NCBI GenBank assembly: GCA_025531455.1
Contig: JAMYHL010000060.1
Span: forward strand, 186,001 to 250,000
Length of the DNA stretch: 64,000 bases
Source of the DNA: Apiotrichum sp. Y4204
Lineage: Eukaryota > Basidiomycota > Tremellomycetes > Trichosporonales > Trichosporonaceae
Direction: 5' to 3'
Under the pieces are notes generated by a model. That model saw only the letters and a list, made by a program, of their open reading frames with translations. It searched no databases and was not told where the DNA came from. Below, in pieces: positions 48,635 through 59,508 of the stretch (position 1 is the first letter of the stretch; each line of letters begins with the position of its first letter). A program made the translations under genes and the position numbers.

Positions 48635-49978
48635 GATGGGCGACTGTCTGCGGGGATGGATGGAATTGGAGGCGGGCCGTTAGACCAGTGCGGCCAGCTC
48701 GGCTCGGCCTCCGCGGAGAATATGTCGTATCGGCGAGGCAGGCGCGACAAGAATGTCCAGCCGAATGTAGGGGGTGTTGGACAACTGAAAGCGGGGTGGA
48801 TATGTGACTTGCAGAACCAAGTGGTGGTGTGGGTGAAACACGGCGCTGGGTTTCAAGCTCCTGGGGTGCTGTCACAAGAGACGAGGTATATCGGGATGGG
48901 AACGGATGTCGATGGCGCTGATGCCACTGCTGATAGTGATAAACGCGATAATGAAGTGCAGTGACAGCAGTGGCGAGTGGGTGATGGAGGATGAGAAGGT
49001 TGTGGTGGTCGACAGATAGGGAAGATGGAGATGCCAGGGTGCGCGGCAACCAGCCAGTACGGTGTTTCTGGCGTTGTGTTGCAGGCAGTTGTATGAACAT
49101 ATTACATAGTGCGTAGTGCCCGATGCGCCGCCCGGTGGCCGCCCAGCTTTGGCTCCCCCTTTCGGCCCACATGAGAGGCCTGAGAGGAGCGGTACGCGTC
49201 GTGCCTGGGCAAGTTGCACCCAACGCAGACGCCCGATGCCGATGACGCTGTCTCTTCCACGACTACTACTGGGGTATTGCATCTCGTCTTGTATCTCAAA
49301 GCACAGCATGCATTAACTATAATCGATTTCCGAGTGCGGCCCGCGTTGCACATTCGATCCTCTGCGTGTTAGCATCATCGTTGCATTTAGACACTCCGGG
49401 GCTGCCCTCCTTTTCAGGTGCCCCTGCTGCAGCTCTCCATCTGCATGCTCTGCACGACAATTGTCCCTAGCTCTCCAGTTCTCCTGCATCTTTCTCTCTC
49501 CCTTGATGATCCCGATCCCGGACACGGCAGACAGTGTCAGGAATCTCTCGGCGATGACGCGTAGCAGCAACTGGGCAAAGCAAACCTCACACAGAGAAAC
49601 ACAGGGCACAAAGGAAGGGCACCAGCTAGGCAGGGCAATGGAGCCGAACAACCAGCAACGCGCCATACGTAATGCCTCTGTCCAATGAGGTCATAGCTTA
49701 TCGTCGCGGGAGGCGTGGCTCAAATGGTCACGTGCAAGTTGGAAGAATTGAGAGGCCAGAGCGCAAGAAGCAGTTCGTCTGTAACGTGGGATCCGCGCGC
49801 GATCCGCGCGATCGCCACCGAGCCCTGAAATTCTGAAATCTTCTGATCCTCCAATGCAGGATTTATTGACCTCCACCTGTGAATTTCCAGATTCTCTGGG
49901 TCACAGCTCACTCCAAACGGCATTGACCGTAACCTTCACTTTTGATATCCATCTACTCTCCATCACCTACCCCTCACC
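48635..49978. promoter_or_regulatory. Divergent intergenic region, VPS13 / DHR1
   Basis: 1.34 kb between the two start codons, carrying both promoters. A palindromic GATCCGCGCGCGATCCGCGCGATC run lies near 49790-49812. Frames here are short and not coding-like. Confidence 0.5.
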
Positions 49979-52900
49979 ATGCCTCCCCCCGTCCGCGAGA
50001 GGTACAATGAGAAGGCGCGTGGCAAGCCCCACAAGGTGGGGAAACGGAAAAAGCCGACCGTCGTCGATGAGGAGCCCGACGCGAAGCCCGCCCAGCCCCA
50101 CCACGAGGCCGGCATGTCTTCCAAGAAACGCAAGCGTCTCGATTCCTATATCGTGGGTCCAGAACAGAATTTCAGACATACTAATGGCTTTAGGCCAAGA
50201 AGCTACAGCTTGAACGGCGTGATGCCACACTCAAGACGCTCGCATCGCTGCAGAACAACGACGCCAGCATTTCGATGTACTCGACGGCATCGTTGGGCCA
50301 GAACCCCGACAAGCCATCGACCGCTAAGGAGCGCGCAGAAAGGGCAGAGGATAAAGCTGTGAGGCGGGGGATTGACCGCCTCAAACGGCGTCACGGTGAG
50401 GCGATGAGCGATAGCGGCAGCGACAGTGACTCCGACAAGGTCGGGAAAGGGAAGGAGCGGGCGGTGGAGGTTGTTACGACCGTTGGTGCCGAGGAGGAAG
50501 GCATTGAAACCACTGTGCTGGAGTCCAAGGCCGAACGCAAGGCAAGGGAGAAGGCTGCTTCTAAGGGTGTATCTGGCAAACTGCATCTGAAATCCAAGGT
50601 GAGTGAAGGACGCAATCAAGCCGTCGGGTGGAGCTGACAGAAAGCGCGACTGGAATCCCAAACTGGCGAAGAAAGAGGCAACGTCTGATTCCGACTTTGA
50701 TTCATCTGAGGATTCTGGGGACAACTCTGACGAGGAGCCGATAGCGGGACCGTCATCACCCCGAAAGCAGGCCGCCACCTCGAAGACCAGCCCGGTAGAA
50801 AGCGAGGCAAAGCCGGCCAGTGTCGGATCCGCTCTGAAGTCTTCAGTTGGAGGTGCCCTCAAAACTTCGGTCGGCGGTGCTCTCAAGCCAGCAGCAGGAA
50901 GTGCTCTCAAGACTTCATCCGCTATGGGCTCCGCTCTCAAACCCTCCGTAGGCGGCGCCCTCAAGACTGCTGATGGCGGTTCGTTCCAACCCCGGGTCGT
51001 CCTCCGCGGAAAGAGCAAATTTGCGCGTGCAAGAGCGTATGCTCAGGAGGAGAGTGACAGCGACGACGACAGCGATGACAGTGCGGACAGCGAGGAAGGC
51101 AGTGACGAGAGTGATGAAGAGGACGGCAGCGACGAAGGTGGTGAGAGCGATGAGGGAAGCGAGGAAGAGGGCAGCGCCGACGAAGACGATGAGGAGGAAA
51201 CGGACGCGCCAAAACGCTCCGCAGGCTTCAAATCGTGGGCGCAAAATCAGATGGGCACCGAGGCTCAGACGACGATGCCGGACTTGCTTGCCACGGCCCC
51301 AGTACCCAAGAGGGAGTCCAAGCCGATTCCGAAGACTGGAGAGTTTGTCGGACCTATGGGCTCCACGTTTAACATTCCCACATCGTCTCTACTGAAGGGC
51401 TCTGAGCCAGGCTCGTCCGCCCGACCCACCATCAAACGTCGGCCGTCGGTCACTGCTTCACGCATGGAGCTTCCTATTCTCGCCGAGGAGCAGAACATTG
51501 TCGAAGCGGTGCTGATGCACCCTGTCGTCATCATTTGCGGTGAAACTGGTTCGGGAAAGACGACACAGGTGCCGCAAATGTTGTACGAGGCTGGCTTTGG
51601 ATTTCCGGGATCCAGTGAGTTGTTGGGTCCGTCCGGTTGAAACTAACTCTCAGATAACCCGGGGATGATCGCTGTGACTCAACCGCGACGTGTCGCTGCG
51701 GTATCGCTGGCAGAGCGTGTCCGTGATGAGTTAGGTTTCGACTCGCGATCAGGAGTTGTTGCCCACCAGATTCGTTACAGCTCGACCACCTCCCCCGACA
51801 CGGCGATGAAGTTCATGACTGACGGTGTTCTTCTCCGTGAACTCGCCTCAGACTTCATGCTTTCGCGGTACTCGGTTGTGGTGGTCGACGAGGCGCACGA
51901 GCGCGGTGTGAACACGGACGTCCTGATCGGTGTCCTGTCTCGCGTTGCACGTCTTCGCGAGAAGAGGTGGCGCGAGGCCGGCGACAGCAAAGATAAACTC
52001 AGCCCTCTGCGTATCGTCATCATGTCCGCCACGCTGCGTGTGGCCGACTTTGCCGAGAACGCGACACTGTTCCCCACCCCGCCACCAGTGCTCCACATCG
52101 GCGCACGCCAGCACCCGGTCACGATCCACTTTGCCCGCCGCACCTCATCCGACTATGTCGGCGAGGCTTTCAAGAAGGTGTGCAAGATTCACGCGCGTCT
52201 CCCACCTGGAGCCATTCTGGTGTTCCTCACGGGCCAGAGCGAGATCATGGGGCTTTGCAGGAAACTGGAAAAGAAGTACGGCAACAACAAAAAGGGCAAG
52301 AAGGTGGAACAGCCAGCCTCGAACGATGGTGATGGCATGCTTGCCCCAGAGGGTGAGCTGTGAAAACCCCTACGAAGCTGACAACAGTGCTGGAAGCAGA
52401 GGACGTGGATCTTGGCGGCGACCAAGACCTGGCAGCGGACGTGGACGACGGTGTCGCCGAGGAGGACCCGGAGGGCCTGGATACCGACGACGATGAGCCC
52501 GCTCTTGAGTTGGAGGACACTGACAGTAAGTTTGTAGGTTTTGTTCACCCTAACGACGTAGTGCCAGTCACGGTCCTGCCCCTCTATTCGCTCCTCTCGC
52601 AACAGCAACAGATGCAGGTCTTCAAGCCTCCCCCTGAGGGTCATCGCCTGATCATCGTGTCAACCAACGTTGCTGAGACGTCGCTTACTATCCCTGGGGT
52701 GCGCTATGTTGTCGACTGCGGCCGTGCAAAGGAACGGCAGTACGACCATGCCTCTGGTGTGCAGACTTTCGCTGTCGGATGGATCTCCAAGGCCTCCGCC
52801 GCCCAGCGAGCCGGTCGTGCAGGTCGTACCGGACCTGGTCACTGCTACAGACTGTACTCTTCGGCGCTGTTCGAGGACCACATGCCCGCATTCTCCGAAC

Positions 52901-54265
52901 CCGAGATCCTGCGCATGCCGATTGAGGGCGTCGTGCTTAACATGAAGGCCATGAACATCGACGCAGTGACAAACTTCCCCTTCCCGACACCGCCCGATCG
53001 CCAGGCGTTGCGGCGCGCCGAGGCGCTTCTCCAGCACCTTGGTGCTCTCGACAAGCCGGCAGCGACTCGCATGGTCGCTGGTGTACAGCGCGCAGGCGCA
53101 GCAGGGGGGCGCATCACAGACCTCGGAAAGGCTATGGCAGCCTACCCCGTCACTCCGCGGTTTGCCAAGATGCTGGTGGTGGGCGGTCAGCACGACTGTC
53201 TTGCCTACATGATCGCGATTGTCGCGGGTCTTAGCGTCGGCGACCCATTCATCCACGACAATGCGCTCGACGTTGACGACGACGACGAAGGATCCGATGC
53301 CGAGCGGAATGCGGAACTCGCCCACATTCGCAGCGACGACGTGCGGGACAAGGAGCGCCGCAAGGACCTGCGAAGCAAGTTCTACAAGCGCCAGGCCGTA
53401 AGTTTCGGTGTCCCAGACCTGGTTATTTTTCCGCTAACACCTCAGGCCTTTGCAGGCAAGGGCGAGAGTGACATGTTCAAGCTACTCTCCGCCATCGGTG
53501 CGTACGAGCACAACCCCACAGCAACGTTTTGCAACGAGTACTTCCTCCGCTTGAAGGCCATGCAAGAGATCCAACAGCTGCGTGGGCAGATCTCCAACAT
53601 TGCTAGCATCACGATGAGCAGGATGGAGCCTCCGAATGACAAGCAGGTGAGTATGAGACTGAGACCAAGAGGTTGCGAATGCAATCCCACCCCCAGTCTG
53701 CTTGCACCGAAGTGGCACTCGGAAGCGGTGGCACTCGGGAATGGTGATTGGAACTCAGGGCTGTTGATTTTCCGCTCCGCAGAAGCTGACCTTGCAGCGC
53801 AAGATCATCCGCCAGATCCTGACCGCAGGATTCATTGATCAAGTTGCAGTTCTGGAGTCGCTGGCGCTCAAGAAGGGTTCGGCAGGGCACGCCTCGACGA
53901 GGGGCATTCCATACCGTGCGATCGGCGTTCCCGAGCCGGTCTACATCCACCCATCATCTGTGCTCTTCCACAGCACGCCGCCCGATTTTGTTGTCTTCAC
54001 CGAAGTCGTCCGCACATCGCGAGCGTACCTCAAGGGCCTGACGAAGATCCAGCCTGCATGGCTCGCAGTGCTGGGCAAGGACATGTGCACGTTCTCCCGT
54101 CCCGTTGACCCTCCTGGGGCGGCTGCTCGTGCGCGCCTCAATCCGGTTGGGAACGAGCGCGAAGTCATCGTCGTGCCTCACTTTGGAGACCTTGGCGTCG
54201 ACCTTCCGCCCGTGAAACGCAAGCAACGACGCGACGGAACGCGCTGGGTCATGGTCGACGAGTAA
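49979..54265 (+). CDS. ECM16: DEAH-box RNA helicase Ecm16/Dhr1 (DHX37 type)
   Basis: Nucleolar helicase that removes U3 snoRNA from the pre-40S particle. Seven exons (49979-50152, 50194-50598, 50645-51614, 51654-52352, 52388-53397, 53446-53646, 53783-54265) total 3,942 nt, 1,313 aa, near yeast Dhr1 length. The N-terminus is Lys-rich (KGKRKKP-type), then Ser/Asp-rich, with seven short GALK-type repeats at about residues 250-310 and a long SDSDDDSDD acidic run. The helicase core has GETGSGKTTQ (near 492), TQPRRVAA, DEAHERG (near 595), IVIMSATLRV, LVFLTGQSE, STNVAETSLTIPGV and QRAGRAGRTGPGHCYRLYS. The domain order and the insertions after the LTGQ block match Dhr1/DHX37. Weak spots: exon 3 uses the acceptor GAAAG at 50644, forced by frame, and the 48-nt intron at 53398-53445 is itself open and could be retained. 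Confidence 0.94.
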
Positions 54266-57200
54266 CTGGAATTTTTTTGTGTCTGGGACAGTGTGGCGTT
54301 CAAACACCCCATTGTTGGGGGACAGGGCCGGAACAGCTGGAATGCCACGGGTGTGGCCGATGGCGACCGAAGCGATGCGTACAGCAGCAAATGTGTCGGG
54401 CAGAGAGCGGTGGTATGCGCTGCCGGCGGCACGCTGCGAGGCGTAGCCCCTGTATATCTCGTGCACGGGCCACGTCGAGAGAACCAGCGAGGGTAGTGAG
54501 GAGCTCAAAGGGAGGGGCTGTAGGAGGAGTGTGAGATCGCCGCCGGCCAAGAGCGAGGCTCTGCGGAGGTATGCGGCGGGCATCTGCGACGCTTATCATA
54601 ACATTGATGGACTGCATATTGTTTTTTGTGTTCGCTCATGTCCGAGTTCTGAGATGGTCAAAGCGTTGCGGCTTTGTGTTTGTTCTCAGCATCTTGACTC
54701 TTTTGGCAGCCACCTATAACTGACTGTTGTGCCATAGGTTAACCAGCTCAGCGGATTCATCGCTCATGGCCGACGCCGAGTCTGCACATCTCGCGTCTCC
54801 CATTCCCGTTAACCCCTGGTCAGTTCGGGATTTCGGCGACAGAAGTGATTAATGCCGGACGAGGCCGCAATGCAGACGCGTAGCTCGACTTCAGCTTATT
54901 GCTATTCGGTGCCGCCAACCCGTGTAGACCCGTGGGGAACGCGTGACTGAGCATGTTTGATACTCAATGAACTGGTGCATTGCCCCGGTCAGAAGCCATC
55001 AGGCCACCGCACAGACGCGCAACATCCCTTCCAACACTCCATTGTGATACTGATGGAAGCTCCAAGAAACTGTCCGCAACGCGTCACCCTTCCCAATGGC
55101 CGACGCGCGTCCGTGCGTTCCGATCTCTCGTGCGGCGTTTGTGCTCCCCAGTGAAATTACTGGTGCGGGGCGGGCCACCGCCACCTACTAACGAAGACCT
55201 CCACCGAGCGTCCCGATGACTTGTCGCGACTTTATGCGACAGGCTTCTCTGTCTCGTCACCGTCATTCCCCCGAGGGTGAGCAGCTGGGCACGAGATCAA
55301 GCTGTGTAGGCGGCCTGCCACTGACGACATGGAAATGAACGGTGGTGACGAGGCGGCTCCCAAATCCCATATCTTTCCGCTCCCCACCCCTCCTCCTATC
55401 CGCACTTCACCGACGCCTGCCCAGTGAGTGGCTGGGGAATGTGGAGTGTCGAGTGCCAATGGCTGTGGATCGGCGGTGGGGCAACCGCCCACAGACCCCG
55501 GAGTCCACGAGCGCGGACGAGACGAGACATCCTCACATCGCGCTTTGCGGCAGTTCTAATCCGATGTCCGACGAAGCGAGGACTGGAAGCTGGAGGAGAC
55601 CGTGCGCGGTGGAATTTGACTGTTACCGAAGCGTGGAAATCCAGTCGCGGTACTGTTCGGTGTTCTGAGGTCTTATTCTGCACGAGCAGCTAGCTATTTT
55701 TGGTGAACACACGGGCCTGGCGGAAGAGATGCGCGTCCCAGTTGGCAGAGAAACGAACGGCGAGTGATCATCTCGAATACTATAGTCTGAGTGGCACTGT
55801 GGATGGATGAGACTGTGGCAACTGGGATGCCATCGTCAGAACACTGTCCCCATGTCACTGAACACGCTAAAACGAGGGATGTATCGTGCGGCGGAGTGTT
55901 TGCTGTGCCCGATGTATCGCCGGGGGGCACGATCATGAGATCATGGGTTGAGGTCGTGTTAGCAGTCGCCTGTGACCCGCAAAGAAGCCGCAAGGCCGCA
56001 AGGGCGCGTGCTGAACACTCGTAGTGCCCTTCCATCGTGTCCTCAGATGCACATGAGCCTGAACTGGGCGGCGAGATGAGATCATGCGATCATGCGACGC
56101 ATCACCGTGCACCGTGCGCACGGTATGCGACGCGTGGTGCAGAAAGATGCACTGCAATGAGACTACGCGGCGCGTAGCATCCCGCGGCTGGCACTTCCGT
56201 AATCTAGACAAGCTCAAACGTGGTGCACGAAACAGATACACCGCAACGTACCCAACGGGGGTGGTAAGTCGGGGTACGGGGTCCGGAATGCGGTCACGGA
56301 CGCGGGCCGTGGCGGACGACTGAGGGAGTGTTGCTGGCCTATTCCTGCGGCTCGGCATGTTCGGCATGCTCCTGCCCCCATCACGACATTGCTCATCGGC
56401 GGCGTCGGGCGTCGGAGTCGTGTTCCTACGGGTGCGGGTCGGGGATTTATTCGCTACTGTTGGCTATCACTTGCTTGGGCCCCGCACACCCCGGTACCCC
56501 GGTGTGCCCCACAGCAAGGTCCGAAACGCGTACAAGCTCCGCAGCTTGATCGCATGCATGAGGGCATCAGGGAGGGATGCATGGGTATGACAACAGGTGC
56601 GAGAGAGGACTGGAAGTCCTGAAGGGCTTTTCCGCTTTTGCAGACCATCTACGCCGCATCCCTGGACGGTAACCTGCCAGCGGCCACACGCCGCACCCAC
56701 ATGCACATTGTTCGGTGCGCCAAGCCGTCAGCGCCAAGAGATGTTTCGGCCAGTCCGGCTTGCCTGGGGATCGAGGATCGCACCGGTCCGCCACATTGTG
56801 GACTGTGCTATCGCTTGTAGCTTCCAGGTCGTCGCTCATTCGAGCGGTCTGTCTCCGCACAACATATCCGGTGGTCATAGTCCATCCTGCGTGTCATTGA
56901 CAGGTGCATACCGCCGCCACAGCCGATGATCCATTCAAGGCAGTCATCAGACATCCTTAACAACGCGATCGATCGGATATCGCTCATCGCACATTGTGCG
57001 GCGCAGACACTTGATAGCCAGCCGTTGGGCGTCGGGATTCACATGCACAAGAGATAGAGAATCCGCAGGAAGCTGAAGCGCAAGCACGTCACGACCAGAT
57101 CACTAGCGAGCAGCATCCCAATCACAGCACAGCGGCCTGTGCCGCGTGCATCACGAGGACATGTATCCCGAGCACACAACGAAAACGAAAAGGGGGTGGC

Positions 57201-59107
57201 CCGCGGAACGGACGGCATCCGGATTCTGTCGATTCTGTCCCTGCTTCTCTCATACGCCCGTGCTCGTCCACATACAGCGTCACAAGATCACAAACGTCAC
57301 AAAGCTGCAGGCACGCAGATGGCACGCTGTTGGTGGACACAGACGGTCCAGAGATCAGGAGCCCCACGATCCCGGGGACGATTGGCTCACGGGCCCTGGA
57401 CGGGACTGGGCCTCTGGAGTTCATCGCCGGACAGCAGACGGAATTGTGCTGCGCGATATTGTCGATAACGGCGTCCTCGTCGACAACCCACTACTGCTCT
57501 TGTGGGTGGACGGCTTTGACGCGTCCATGTCCGCGGAGGTAGCGCGGTTGGGCTGGCATATGGTCCGAACAGTCGTGGGAGAGTTCCGGAAATGGGCCTG
57601 GGCCATGGCTTTTCAAAGCCTAGCTAGCCTAGTAGAGCCAGCCAGGGGGCTTCCATTGCCGGCGGGCCAATTCTGAACGAGTTATGCCGCTCTAAATCCC
57701 CCAACAACCAGCCAACGGGTCCCCAGCAAGATCATATGGGGGGCATACACCCACTCTAAACCCGGAAACGAGCCACGGTGAATGACTGCACTTGGGTGTG
57801 TTATCTTTCGAGAGCACCAGCGCGACGCCATGCAATGTGTCAGATCGAACAACGCGACTGCGCGGGGCCTTTGCCTTTTCGCACTGGGGAGTCTGGGGGC
57901 CGTGGGGGCGCCGTGTGGCTTGGAACGGAAGAGAGTGCACGAATTGCTGGTCTGGGCAGTGCAATTATTGGCGTCGGGCAGAACATGAGAACAAGACAAG
58001 CAGAAAAGGAACCCACAAACAAGAATGTCGGTCGACAAGGAGGCCCTGCGCTGCCCGCTCCAGGCTCTCGAGGGGAGAACCAGAGCGAGATTGACGCCAT
58101 GGATGCGGGGCTGCAAGCGATTGTAATCGGACTCGCCGCCATGCACGCCATGCGATGGTAGGAGCAAGCTGGCTTTGCTTCCAAACGACCATGCTCACAG
58201 TCGTGATCGCTGTCTCTCGCCCGCCATGTACCGAGCCTCAAAGAGCAGGGTCCGCGCGCTGGCCCTTGGCCCCTATGTGACTTCCCCCCGGGGCTGCGTG
58301 TCCACTGCACTGATCCACCGATGCGGGCAGGTCGTGCAGCATGCAGAATGTGCAGGATTGTGGGTTTCGGCCCCAAGGTACCAGATGAAGCTGTCGTGCT
58401 CACTCTGAACAGTCCCGAGGGACGGCCGAGAAGAGCAGCGCACGTACCGCATTTCCATGACAATGTGTTGCACGACCCAGACCTCCACACCCAGACCCCA
58501 GGAACCCAGCCAGGACCGCCCCTCCCCCCGCCTCTCGTCCGCCCGAACCCTTCTGGGATCCTGGTCCCCCGTGGTTGCAGTTCCTTGCCGTGCAACGACG
58601 CCTGCTGTGGGGCACAACGTTGGGGGGGAATGGCGGGGCAAAGAGGAGGAGGGAGAGAGGCAGAAGAGGAGAGGCGGAGCCAGGGCGAGGTGGGATATCA
58701 AAACAGGGTTTCGGTAGGCACAGAACACGTACAGCCAGAGCGCCAAAGCAAGGGCGCTACTACTGCCTGTGCAAGCTCCTTGGGTCTGTGATCTGATACA
58801 ACATTCACTGAACAACCCCGCAAAAAAGTCGTCACCACCACCGCCGGCGGTGTCCCAGAGGTGCGAAAACAGCAGCAGCAAAGAAAAAAGAGAGACAACC
58901 ACCTCATCTAGTCTCTGATCACAAACCGGTATAAAGAGAGACGCACCATTATTCTCTTGAACAACATCTCCCCCGCAGTGCTGCGTCTACTCCACAACAT
59001 CTGTTATCCACAACAACTACTCCCAGGCCAACACAGCTAGGCCCAACACCATCACCACTCTTACCCGCCACACTACCTCGTCGTCACCAACACACCTCCC
59101 CACCATC
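54266..59107. other. Gene-poor block upstream of the 97-aa gene
   Basis: 4.8 kb without a supportable gene. Frames reach 251 codons on the minus strand, but their composition (Arg/Pro/Gly/Ser-rich, no motif, many alternative overlapping frames) is that of random GC-rich DNA. A 14-bp perfect palindrome sits at 56111-56124. The last 200 bp are a clear promoter and leader for the downstream gene. No transposon ends, tRNA or rRNA were recognised. Confidence 0.5.
58930..58935 (+). promoter_or_regulatory. TATA box of the 97-aa gene
   Basis: A perfect TATAAA, 178 bp upstream of the ATG at 59108, followed by a CA/CT-rich leader. The best TATA match in the window. Confidence 0.6.
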
Positions 59108-59508
59108 ATGTTCGTCCACCCCGGGAGCTACAGCAGCAAGGGCTACGCCTCGCCCCAGTCCATTTTTGGCCCGGCATCGTCCCCGTCGGCGTCCTCGACT
59201 TCTTCGTCGTCGTCCCCGACCAACTTCTCTCTCCCCGAGGCCCTGCCTGCCATGGCCGGTATGGGCTGCCCCCCTGGAGCCTTCCACCGCTTCCGCTGGT
59301 GCTACGTCAACGAGGGCAGTGAGTGTCATGAGGAGCTGCTGCCGCTCAGCCCCGTTGCTGTGGCTGAGCGGTTTGCTGCAGCTCGCAATCATACCAATCC
59401 TAGTGGCCCGTGCTGACGGTTACAGACTTCTGCAAGGCAGATGCCAACACCGTCGTCCCCGTCGGCACCACCCAGTGCTGTGCTTGGTGCCAGCTCGCCA
59501 TGCCTTGA
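59108..59508 (+). CDS. Small cysteine-containing protein of unknown function (97 aa)
   Basis: Two exons (59108-59318 and 59426-59508) joined by a 107-nt intron with GTGAGT donor, CTGACG branch region and TTACAG acceptor; total 294 nt. The frame closes cleanly at a TGA. I do not recognise the family. Residues 1-45 are Ser/Pro-rich and disordered (a run SSTSSSSSPTNFS). The C-terminal half holds all six cysteines: GMGCPPGAF, FRWCYVNEG, NFCKADANT and the closing TTQCCAWCQLAMP. The CCxxC end and the aromatic residues could form a small disulfide-bonded or metal-binding knot. No signal peptide is evident, so a cytosolic zinc-binding or chaperone-like role is as possible as an unconventional secreted one. 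The strong TATA box, CA-rich leader and isolated position suggest a highly or conditionally expressed gene. Confidence 0.7.

Noticed and set aside
57146..57676. 176-codon plus-strand frame
   Set aside because: No recognisable motif, irregular codon use and no good leader; kept only as part of the gene-poor block.
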